Source: Galbula dea (lineage: Eukaryota; Chordata; Aves; Piciformes; Galbulidae). Taken from it: a stretch of 64,000 nt of DNA. The stretch is taken from positions 5,796,979 through 5,860,978 of the forward strand of contig VWZX01004666.1 of the NCBI GenBank assembly GCA_013399015.1. Reading direction: 5' to 3'. The position numbers and the translations under genes are program-made. Position 1 is the stretch's first letter. Each line of letters begins with the position of its first letter. Under the pieces are notes generated by a model, which was not told the origin of the DNA, made no database searches, and saw only the letters and a list, made by a program, of their open reading frames with translations. This document shows positions 12,381 to 23,436 of this stretch, piece after piece.

Positions 12381-14764
12381 AGACGGAGAACTAAAAAATG
12401 ACCATCATTCAGGGCATAAGATACACCACAGACAGACAACAATGCAATTATGCCTTCATTTTATTTGTCTCGTTGTAATTCATGAAATTGTTTTCTTTTT
12501 TGATCACTGCTGACCACACAGATAATCAGTGGACTATTGTGCAAAGACACTGAAGGCTTATCACTTTCATCATCTGAAAGTGAGTCTGGCAAAGCAGAGA
12601 AGAATCCACTTGAGAAAATATTTTAAAAGGAGTTCTTGATGAATATAGTCTTGCTCTCAGTAGATACAATCTTGGTGAAATAATTATGACTAAATGACAC
12701 TTAAAAAGTAGCTTAAAAGACTGGACAAAAGTTCTTGTCAAACTGAGTTGAGAGCAATGGAGAAACGTTTCTAAAAGTAGTTGGTGCTACTAAATCAAAC
12801 ATCAATGCAGAGTGCTGCAAGGTAAACGTTTTTGAGTCAATGCAGTGAGCAACCTACTCCTTGATGGGCTTTGAGGATGGAGCAGGGCTAAATGCTGCCC
12901 AAGCAAGGGCACCTGATCAATGGAAACAAAGTTCTGTCCAGACTAGTAACACCAGATGCACAACACAGGATAAGAAAAAAAGCTGTGTCCACATTTTGAA
13001 AATCTATTTCGAAAAAAGTTAGTGCTGATGTCTTGCAACATACATTCAACTTTCTATAGTTTCATGTCTGAGTGTTTGTTGGTTTTTTTTTCCACAGTAT
13101 AAACCTCATTTTTCTTATAGTTAAAAAGAAAAAAAGTCTTGCTTACAAAAGTATTTCATCTTTTTCCACATGTGAATGATTTTGGAAAGGAAAGTCCAGG
13201 GAGACTCAGGCATCCTCCAGCAGAGCTCAGTGAAGCAGCTGTGACGCTATTACTCACTGTCCTGCCTGTGGTAAAAACAATGCCACAGCTATGCCTCGGT
13301 GGGCAACAAAGGAGTTCATTGTTCAAGGGTTATTCAATTCTTTGTTTCTTGGCTGAGTCTGCAAACTTGGAAAGCAGGAGACAAGTTAATGTTCACCAGG
13401 ACAGCTGAACCATAACACCAATAGGTGCCCTGTTTAAGGACTGGACCAAGGGCTCCTCAGATTCATGCATCAATCCACAGCATGGTCATTTAAAGAGAAG
13501 AAATCTGGAGAAGGGTAGGCGCTGAGCAGACAGAGAGAGTGCTTCTCCAGCTGCCAGCAATTTTTGACTAATGGACCAGAATCGCTCCACAGAAATCTAA
13601 GTATTTTTCTTCCCTACTCATTCTGTAATCATAAACAGATTTTTTTTCATTAAAAAATACACCAGGCTCAAACATTTTGCTCCTGCAATCCAACACTCTT
13701 ACCCAAGTAACATTCCCAGTTCCTAATCTCTTCTCCCCTTACTGGTTTTCCTTTTATTATCCACCTATCTCTGGATTTCTCAGAAACTGTAGACTCCCCG
13801 TTTAATGTCACCCTTACAATGACAAATGAATAAATAATTTATTCCCATTCCCTATTTAAAAGCCACCCAGAAGCAAGGTCAAAGCAGCTCCCCAGACATC
13901 TGCTCACACCAAATGCAGTGCAAATACAGCAGCAATGCTGCCTGATAAATGACAGCACTAGTCTTCTAAAGTTCCCTTGCTCCAGTCACCCCATTCTCAG
14001 AAAGACTGAAGAGGTCTCAAAATAAATTTTCACTTACTAGCACAGTGACACTTACACATATGGATTTCATACGACATTCTGCAAAACACAAATTCTCTCG
14101 ACTGGACAGGAGACAGGAAGAAGCCAAGACACCACCTTCTTGCTTGGGGAAGCAAAGAGAAGCTGCCACTTACCCATGGAATGCCCAGACCTATCAGACC
14201 ACTTAAACAGGGTGGTGAATGAAAACTAGTTCGTTGTCCTACCAAAGAGCCACAACTGACACTCAAGCTCAAGTCTTTCTTAAATTATAATGTGGCAACT
14301 GGGGAGCTGCTATTACACAAGGGGCTAAAAATGAGTCTGTGAAGGGTCCACTCTGTGTGCCCCACAGGTACAAATGCCATGGTGGTGCACAGCTTTTCTT
14401 ATTCTCTTACAGCATACAGGTAAACTGTAAAATCCCCTTCATCCTTGGAACTATGCTCTTTCATAGACCAAAGCACAACCAACCACGCAGCTCCTCTCAT
14501 CTCTTTTCCTCTTCTCAATCTTTTAGGAGATCAAGAGAGGTCACATTGTACCAGAAGCTCCACCTAAGAGGACATCTTCCACAATACCTGTGAGTTCCCA
14601 TCTTACCTGTAATCATGATGGTATGGCATAGGGAAAACAGAGGTTCTGCCTTCCAGGCAGTTCCAAAAGTGCAAAGAGCTACTCTCGGATGCTCAGAAAC
14701 TGGCACCTCCTAGGCATTTGTCTGTGCTGACCAAAGGTGCTTGGACTTTTGATACTGTAGCAAA
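12381..14764. other. Non-coding stretch, nothing recognised
   Basis: No gene or repeat family recognised. The minus strand at 14.03-14.72 kb has several strong donor-like sites (TTACAG|GTAAGA at about 14604, CATGG|GTAAGT at about 14173) but no convincing coding content. Confidence 0.5.
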
Positions 14765-15212
14765 TGCCACAGCTACAAAGATGATTAAGGGGGTGGAACT
14801 TCTTCCTTATGAGGAAAGGCTGAGGGAGCTGGGGCTCTTTAGCTTGGAGAAAAGGAGACTAAGGAGTGACCTCATCTATGCTTTTAAGTATGTAAATGGT
14901 GCGTGTCAGGAGGATGGGGTCAGGCTCTTCTCAGTGAAGCCCAGTGACAAGACAAGAGGCAATGGTTGTAAGCTGAAGCATAGGAGGTTCCTCGTGAATA
15001 CAAGAAAAAAATTTTTCCCAGTTCAGGCGCCAGAGCACTGGAACAGACTGCCCAGAGAGGTGGTGGAGTCTCCTTCTCTGGAGGTATTCAAAACCCATCT
15101 GGACACATTTCTGTGTGACCTGGTCTAGGGAGTCCTGCTGTGGCAGGGGGGTTGGACTAGATGATCTTTCGAGGTCCCTTCCAACTCCTAACATTCTGTG
15201 ATTCTGTGATAT
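14765..15212 (+). mobile_element. CR1 LINE, 3' end with ATTCTGTG tail
   Basis: A 5'-truncated CR1 on the plus strand. It contains the last ~119 codons of ORF2, a TAG stop at 15126-15128, the short 3' UTR (GGGGGGTTGGACTAGATGAT, then TTTCGAGGTCCCTTCCAACTC), and the diagnostic terminal direct repeat ATTCTGTG x2 at 15193-15208. CR1 ends in such short repeats and not in poly-A, and usually leaves no clear target-site duplication; I see none here. It is the best-preserved CR1 of the window, so probably the youngest or among the youngest. Confidence 0.97.
14772..15128 (+). pseudogene. CR1 ORF2 C-terminal fragment, uninterrupted
   Basis: An open frame running into the natural ORF2 stop. Recognisable words in order are LLPYEERLRELGLFSLEKRR, a YAFKYV segment, DKTRGNG, NTRKKFFP, HWNRLPREVVESPSLEVF and a final DLV. 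An in-frame ATG exists at 14718, upstream of the element, but it lies in unrelated flanking DNA and is not the LINE start. The endonuclease and reverse-transcriptase domains are missing by 5' truncation, so this fragment cannot support retrotransposition. The lack of stops across ~119 codons points to a fairly recent insertion. Confidence 0.93.
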
Positions 15213-18200
15213 GTACCAGGTGACACAGAAGTATAACCAGGTTACTTTTAGGTTCCAGAGACCTAATTCTCTTATCTTTCCTCAGTAAGACATGAAGGGC
15301 TATTGTTTCTCCCATCTGTTCTCTACTTTCAGCAAAAGGCTGAAGGACAGCAAAAGCTGTATGTTGAGGCAGACAATATATAAAAGCCAAGCTCATCGCT
15401 AATTACCAACTAAGAACAGAGATACGAGTGCCTAGACTTGTTAGACTGTCATTTCTCTTTGCAGACTACTTAGAAGATACATCCTAATTTATCAGCAGTC
15501 TGTTTAGACTGTCTTATGTGCTCCAGTCTTCATCTAATGAGTAGCCATCCAAGCCAGATACTGCCAATTCTCACCATTTGCTTATGTCGCCCACTCTTCT
15601 TACATAGGCAGCTGCTAAATGCTCAGTATCAACTCAATGGAAAATTACAAACTCTTTCTGGATAACACTGCAGGTCACTAGTAATTATTCTTTGACTGTA
15701 AGAGCAGTCTTAGAAAGCAGGAATTGAAAATAATTTGATACTTTGTCATTCGGGTTTATTCTCCGATTTCTGTGGTAACCTTTCTTCAATTTCCTTAAAG
15801 TATATGGTAATTTTTAACTACAGGTTTGGACAACAAAAAAGCAGGATGAATCATTCTGGATATTTAAAGCCTACAATCAGACAGCTTGAATCTCTTTGTA
15901 TTTTGCTACAGTTCTCAAGCCAGAGTTTTATTTTCTATTTATCACCAAGAACACTTGTATAGGGAGTACTAATGTATTTAAATATGCAAAACACTTCAGG
16001 ATTTGGGTACTTATATTCTACAAGCTTTAAAAGAGTTGTCTTCTTCCCTCCACATTGATTTTTGCTTCCTTTGTAACTGCATACCCAGAGAGGGCATTAG
16101 AGCTAAACTGGGAAGATAGCACATGTGTATAAATATATAATGTAAAAATAAAACTGGGCAGATGCATAGGAAACACCCTGCAGCATATATTACCCTTGTT
16201 TTCCTCATCACTGCATGGGCAACACATGTCTACTGGTACAGTACTCCAGAAGCCAGGACTGCTCTCAGGGATAAACACAGGCCATACTATTGAAGAGAAG
16301 ATGCTCTGGGCAAGTTAGCCCTTTCACTATAGCTGTTTTCCACCAAGTCACCAGCTGAGCTGTACGTTGGAGCATTGCTGAAAGTAAATTTTAATTTGTA
16401 CTGCCTATAACTCGCAAGATGACATAGCTACAAAACATTCAGTTTGTACAAACAGCCTTAGATCAAGCAAAACTTGGAGAGTTGTCTCAGGTTGGATAAA
16501 TTCATGATAGCAATCCATGCTTCCTGCTGTTTGCTGCCTTTCTTAAGCATAGCTTTGAAAAATATATTACAGTAGCAGCAATTTCCATATACACATGTAA
16601 CACTCCAGACTTCTGTTAACGCTCAAATTGTTGCTTTATTATGCTCCAGAAAATGAGCTTCTCAAAGAATTTAAGAAATTACTGTACACACGGAAATAAG
16701 AGCAGTCAGGTAAGAGTCACTTAAGAGCAGAATTTCAACCATGGTCCAGTCTACAGCCACATACCTTAAAAAAATATAAAACTTCTCCAGCCTATCAGAA
16801 CAATTCATGTTGATGTGACACCACAGTCATAAGTCAACACACTGGCTTTTTAGATAGCAATGATGAACAGCCTGCATCAATTCAAGCGATATAACATCAA
16901 AATAAGCATCTCCAGCTTGTGAGTTCTACATCAAAATCTATCTCAAATATGAAATCCCAAATGCATGGATTTAATGATATATCCTGAAGGGTTCCCAAAG
17001 TGCTGTTCGTGACTTTACAACTACATTAGTGGATTCCACTTTACTCTTCCCTTAGAGAACAGATGAAAATTCTAGTCCTCCTTTTCTATAGCCAGAGCAG
17101 AAGAGCTGGTGATAATCCCCTATTTAACACCTACCTGGCAGATGACAGGTGCTACAAAGCAAGAAGATTAGCACAGTGAGGTCCTTTACATATAGAGAAG
17201 CAAAGTCACCACCAGCCAAGTACTACAGCATTGGCTCTTTGTAGGCTTATCAAAGCACTTATCACCCATGTGTGCACCTGCACCTCTCACACATACATAA
17301 ACATTATGTTAAAGGCTTGTGAGGAAAATATCCCACAAAGATAACAGATACATGCATGGGCAAACATTTCCATGGGATGGCCCACCTCCTGGGCAGCCTA
17401 ACATCCTCATGGTAGGGACACTGAATTCTCAACAGCAGCATCACATGAACCTTTTCAAGCCCTGATGCTTTCACACCAGCAAACACATGCCTGACAAGAC
17501 AGTTAAGAGTCTTTTGAGAGAACTAAGGGCGTATAAAAACCCCAATCTGAGATGGCAAGTCACGAAGTGGGAACTAAGAGCCAAGATTACACAAAGCATC
17601 TACCAAACAACAGGTATATGAATCTGCAAGGACAAGACCAGTAAAAATCAACCAGGCAACCACAGACAGAAATACTAAAGCATTTTTCCTGAACTTCAAT
17701 CTAACCTGAGTAATTCTTGCCCTGGAGTTACTTATCACCCCAACACAGACTGACGCATGGCCCGAAGGAGTCTATAGATACTCTACACAAGAAAGAGGGA
17801 CACACAGAGCATTGGAGAGGAATAGGATCAAACAATCTTCTTTCTTTTTTTTAACACATAAAAAAAGTAAAAGTCAGCTAAGCTTTCTTGTTATTCCGTT
17901 TAGCAATCATCTGATTCTCTGTTATCGGTCACAACACCGAGACTATACCTACATTTCTTGCCACACTCAAGATATCTTCTCAAATCTCATCTCCCAGCAA
18001 CCGTAACCCACGTGATGTGTCCTGTTAGTTGAGCAAATCTTTCCTCTGAAAGAGTCAAATACAGAATGAAAAATGAGGAGAGACTGTAGTTACTTTCAGT
18101 AAGACTTGGAAGAGGAAGATACTAAAAACCATCCTCTGAATTTCACTACAGTTCTGACCTTACTCCTTTCGAAATCAATGCCAACAGAGTACCTGTTGAA

Positions 18201-19937
18201 ACAGACACTCATTTAATGGAGGGGGGGGAAACACAGGAAATCATGATTTTAACCTTTCCAAATCAGACTGCACTTCCCTATCATTCTGAATGGGCTTCAT
18301 TCACTTTTGCATCAGAAGACCTCAGAGTCCATGATGTTATACTCTTTAACGGCCGTGTGCTCCCCTGATTATCTCCTATTGATCAAATAAAACCTGCACT
18401 GTGAAATGCAGCATTAGCAAAGCACCTTTAGTATCTCACCACTCCAAAATTCTTTCTATACATTGATCTCCTATGCACCTGAGCCCTTCTATGAATACGA
18501 AATTACAGCATGAGGTGTCTAATCCCTTGGACTTTCAGCTTCTCCCAAGTATCAAACTGGCTTCACTGCACTCCTTAAAACGTAAAGTCAGCATGAAAAA
18601 AAAAAAAATTACAGAGAAGATGTACTCTATTACTAATGTTGGAAATTTTTGCTTTCAAGTATGCTAACTACCACAGTGAAAACATGCAATTAGTAACACA
18701 CCCTTATAGATATTGTTAAGCAACGTGTGTCAATGAAGAGAGAACGCAACCAGAGAGAGAGAGTAGCCCACAGTAATGAAGATTGCAGAAGAAAACTGTA
18801 CCTCCACCTCAGCCACCTATAACATCACTTGACAGGCATTTGCTTCAAGAAACGTGGTGGAAAACAACTGGGACTGCTCCTCCACCCAACATGCTACTCC
18901 ACAGTGAGAGCGAGTTTTACCGGCTCTGTTTTACAAGCTCACTAATTATCTCACAATAGGGACGGTTACCTTGAGGAGCTTTTCCAGAACACTCCCTGGT
19001 CAACATAGGAAAGTCTTAACCCACCTTCAGCCTCAAAATCAAAACGGAAACCCAGGAACCCCAGCTTGCCTAGGAAGCAGAGACAGCTTATTCCTTAAGT
19101 AATAAAAGTCAGACTACTTTAAAAAAAAAGTTCCCAGCAACTTAAAAAATCCTCAGCTGTGTTTGGGAATCACATGAAGAACATCATGGAAAGCTTTCAA
19201 AACATAATTCTCATTCCACACTTGAGACTGTAAATCTCTCAAGATTTACCAAAGACACCAGCCTTGTAGCAGTGCCTTCCAAGCAGAACATCAGTGAAGC
19301 AAAAACCATTTCCACTCGCACATAAGCTGCCACTGATCCTGATGCATCGATACCCTTAGAAATATTTTTGCAGGATTTTTTTTAAGGACAAAGAGCTGTG
19401 TAGTACCTTCTAGTCATAATACTTTACATTATACAAGGGCTACTCAAACTGGCCTTTTTTTCTGTATCATAAGGGTGCTCTCATGAGCTGCTTAAGTGAT
19501 CAAACAAGCACTAAAGACTGCAAGCAAACAGACTACAACATGAACAAGCAATGCCCACTTCAGAACAGAGAAGCAAGACATTCACTTATCCCTATGAATT
19601 ATGAATCACTTTACACTTACAGAATCTTTCTTTAAAAATTTTAATATTAAAATACAATACATCAGAGTTTTATTCTCCCCATTATACAGACAGCTGGAGA
19701 CTCAAGTAGGACATTTCAGGTCAACTGCTATGGCAGTTAATATCACCAAAATCGATGGCAAATATATCCAACCCACAGTGAATGACATACAGCACTGCTC
19801 TGCTATTGCTCATGAGATGAGCAGAGGGGGCTGGCTTTTGCCTGGCAGAAACACCATGCTGGAACACTAATCCTAAATGCCCAGGAAGCCAAACCCACAG
19901 CAGCAAAGGGCAGAAAACCAGTGGAGCCCATGCTGTT
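15213..19937. other. Non-coding stretch, nothing recognised
   Basis: AT-rich, no recognisable gene or interspersed repeat. It contains a candidate 60-nt splice-bounded segment at 16650-16709 (plus), described in findings. A GGGGGGGG run lies near 18221-18230. Open frames are all short (at most 83 codons). Confidence 0.5.
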
Positions 19938-20300
19938 CACAGAATCACAGAATGGTGGGGGTTGGAAGGGATCTCCAGGGATCACCTAGCCCAACCCCTC
20001 TGCTAAAGCAGGTTCACCTAGAGCAAGTTGCACAGGAATGCATCCAGGCAGGTTTTGAAAGTCTCCAGAGAAGAAGACTCCACAATCTCTCTGGCAAGTC
20101 TGTTTCAGTGCTCCATCACCCTCAGAGAAGATAAATTTTTCATTATGTTTAGGTGGAATTTCCTGGGTTCTAGTTTGTGCCCACTACCCCTTGTCCTGTT
20201 GCTGGGCACCACAGAAAAGAGACTGGCCCCATCCTCTTGACACATGTCCTTTTAGATCTTGATAAGCATTGATAAGATTCATCATCATGATGATAAGATC
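19938..20300 (-). mobile_element. CR1 LINE, 3' end, 5'-truncated
   Basis: Minus-strand CR1 beginning at its 3' terminus with CACAGAATCACAGAATGG (the reverse complement of the CR1 terminal repeat). It continues through GGTTGGAAGGGATCTCCAGG, the 3' UTR and the decayed ORF2 C-terminus (family segment reading as CCACTACCCCTTGTCCTGTT on this strand). The ORF2 frame is interrupted. The inner (5') end is uncertain because a small palindromic insertion (ATCATCATGATGAT, 20281-20294) sits where the similarity fades. Confidence 0.93.
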
Positions 20301-20804
20301 CCTGCTGATGCCCTTGCTTTGCTCTAGGAAACATCAGACACTTGACCTGAAGAGAGGTGGGACACTGTGGAACCAGTCATCTTGAACTTCTTTCCCTGAG
20401 CCTTACATCTCTTTTGCCAGAGACAGATTTGAGCTGTCATACATAGGGTCCAAGAAACCAGTGGATTGCTAATTTATAAGGTACTAATCTGTAAGTGTTT
20501 TATCTGCCTATCTTTAGACATTCTTATTATCTCACTGCTCTCTCAATCTCCCTTTTCTTCCTGCTGCCACAGTGATGGTCTTGGTTGAATCCCAATCACA
20601 GTACTGCCAGGGGCGACATTGCCTCCACTTCAGCCCATGTCAAGACACCAATGTGAGGTGTAGTCCTGTAGCATGTGTGTCAATGGAGGTTCTTCTGAGT
20701 ATCCTCCATAAAGTTCAGATTGACGCAACACTCAAATTAGTTTATCTGCTAATAAAACTGAAGGCAAGAGAAAACTACGGAAAGAATGAGATGCAGGTTT
20801 AGGT

Positions 20805-20868
20805 TTGGTTGCTTTTTATTTGTGGGTTGGTTGTTGGGGTTTTTTTTTGGTTTTGAGGGGGTTTTTAA
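20805..20868. repeat. G/T-rich low-complexity run
   Basis: Successive TTGG, GTTGG, GGGGTTTTTTTT and GAGGGGGTTTTT blocks. This is low-complexity sequence of the kind scattered through bird introns. There are no four G-triplets, so a standard quadruplex is not predicted. Confidence 0.75.
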
Positions 20869-23046
20869 ACCAGATATTTAATATACCTGATCAACCAATT
20901 ATGCAGAGAGGAGATTCTCTTGCTCCATGTAGTGGTTGCAGACACATTTAGGAGAGAACCTATACACATTCATTTAAACCAACCTAATTTTGTGCAGATC
21001 AACCATGCCCCACATTTTAAGTCAGATCTTTTCTAAATAAGGCAAAATAAATATAAAATGGATGTATCCACACCAAGAAGTTGTATTAGGTTAATTAGAA
21101 CAAGAAAGTAATGTAGTTAGTACCAGGCAGAGATTTTGGTTTCATTCTCAGCTTAGCTGAAAATTTAATGTCACATTAAAGTCAAAACTCAATGTCAAGA
21201 ATACACCAGATTCTGTACTCATGTATAAGAAGTGGGGCTTTTACTGTCCTAATTGCACAGGAGTTTATTAATGGTAAAAATCTATTAATAACTCTCAAGT
21301 CTCTTAAAACAGCCTGTGTTGCTCCTGTATCTACATACCTGGGTGGACACCTGGATAGAAAAGGACTTGTGCAACATCCTCACATGAAAGCAACAATAGC
21401 ACATCTTTTAAAGCAATCAGAAGGGCCTGTTTCAGGGCTGCAAAATTCCACCCAGAAACAAGACAAGCCTTTTGGCTACATTAAACAACCAACCAGAAAA
21501 CAAGGAAAATAATTGCCTAAAAAACTGAAGTCTCTTCAGTTTTCAGAAAAAGGTTGAAGTGTGGACTTGCAGTAGGGTTTCACTACAGCAACTATAAAGT
21601 ACAGATTTTTCTCCCTTGCAACATTTGATGTCATCCAATGCAAAATGGACTTCGTTACTTTTTCTTACGGGTGTGCTCACACAACTGAGAAGCATCAGAG
21701 GGGCACCACACCTCCTAGGCTTGGGATGTGTCGTCTACCAAACACTGTTAAGACTCCATTCAGTCACTTGTGGCCACTGATCCCTCCAGACAGTCTGACC
21801 ACTTGTTGGACCAACCAGTCCAGCAGACAGGACCAAGGACCACGACACCCCACATTCTGTTTCCCCAGCTTCACTAATAAGGACCTTCCTGCTCATACAA
21901 TAGCTCTTTATTAAAGCCACGAGTGGGCAGTTTTCTGTAATGAGTGCCATTTCAAAGAGGATATGCTAACCAGAAACAAGATGCTCTTGTTCCAGAGAAA
22001 GAATTTCTGCACATTTAATTAATCAGAAACGACTACTGTGCTTGCACCCTACCTTAATCTGCATTCACTTCAAGCATAAACAAGACCCAGCTTTCCAAAT
22101 TAGCACAGGCAAACATGGCAAGCATCTCTGGACATCAGTTTCTTGAAAATACTTGCCCAGCTCGCCAAAGGGATGTTATGAGTCTAAACTAGTCTGTAAT
22201 ATGCACCTAGATCTTTCGATAAAAGCTGCTTCAGAAGTTATATTAAAAATATTAACCAGCAACTTTAATAACCATCCAGACCAACTCAAATCTTCCTTTC
22301 CATTGTGAATTTTAACTACGTACATTTCTTGTTTATTCTTTTATTTGGTAATTTTCAAAGCTAAGGAAATTAGAGACTACCATGATGTGCTTAGTTTTTA
22401 CATAATACAACATGCACCACAGCATGTTCAAATGCATTAACATGAAAATCTCTGACGCCCACCAGTAGTAAATGACCAAGACCATAAGTTCTGAAACAGC
22501 AAGCTGTACCAACAACGTGAGTCACAGTAATCACGACTACAGGTTTCTTCAGTATGTAATTCAAATTACTTTGATCTGTATACACACTTATCTTAGCTTT
22601 ATTTTTTAAAAAATCAAAGGAAAGAATTTCATGTTTGTACAAGACCTCTCTCTATTTTCTTGCCAACATAACTTCTATTGCTATCAACTTTCAAGTGGAT
22701 TAACAGTGACTATATATTCACTTTTCTTACCATTGCTGTCTGAGGTCCATGTCTGTTGTAAATAATCACCAGCCAGGGCCCTTGTACTTTATCTTTAATC
22801 ATACATATTACCCTTTCTATAAAATATTATTTGCTTAAACACTGAAGTATTTCAAGTTTGTTCCCTTCTGCGAGAAAGCAAATTATGTGAAATCTTGGCG
22901 GAGGAAAGGGGCCTTTAATAAACATCTGATTTGCTGCTGGATGGCATTTAAGATTATATTTAAAATACATCATGTTTTGCTGACACCTCCCTGCACAGTT
23001 GCTGGTTTCAAGCCCAGCGAGTGACTATGGCAACAGCAATAAGATT

Positions 23047-23126
23047 TTTTTTTTTTATCTATCTATATATATGTATGTATATGTATGCATGTGCGAGCTT
23101 ACACACACTCACACACACACACTCGT
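23047..23126. repeat. Compound TATC/TATG/CA microsatellite
   Basis: An 11-T run followed by TATCTATCTATATATATGTATG and then alternating CACACTCACACACACACA. An overlapping 62-codon open frame is a translation of this repeat and not a gene. Confidence 0.9.
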
Positions 23127-23390
23127 TAAAATGATCCTCAGGATTGTATTTGCTCTCATTTTCACAGGAACGGGTAATGATTTCTAAACAAAAAGGACTA
23201 AGGAGGCAGCAGCAAGTTTTACATGATGAAAATCTTCCAAGAGAGAAGCCTAGAAATCTATCAACATTTACAGAGAGTACTCAAACACATGCTCACTTCA
23301 GAAAGCTTTAGCTATAACCAAAAGGAAACCCAAACATCTGCGGGCACAGATTCAGTGACACCACCAAAATAAGAAGCATTTAATTTTCTT

Positions 23391-23436
23391 CCCCCCCCCC
23401 CCCGCCCCCACATCTCCTTNNNNNNCCCCCCCCCCC
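23391..23436. repeat. Poly-C tract with a 6-base gap
   Basis: C runs of 13 (23391-23403), 5 (23405-23409) and 11 (23426-23436) flank CATCTCCTT and six N (23420-23425). The N mark unresolved sequence in a homopolymer region, so the true length is unknown. Confidence 0.92.

Noticed and set aside
19877..20240. Plus-strand frames over the CR1 at 19.9-20.3 kb
   Set aside because: They are antisense readings of the minus-strand CR1 and do not encode its protein.
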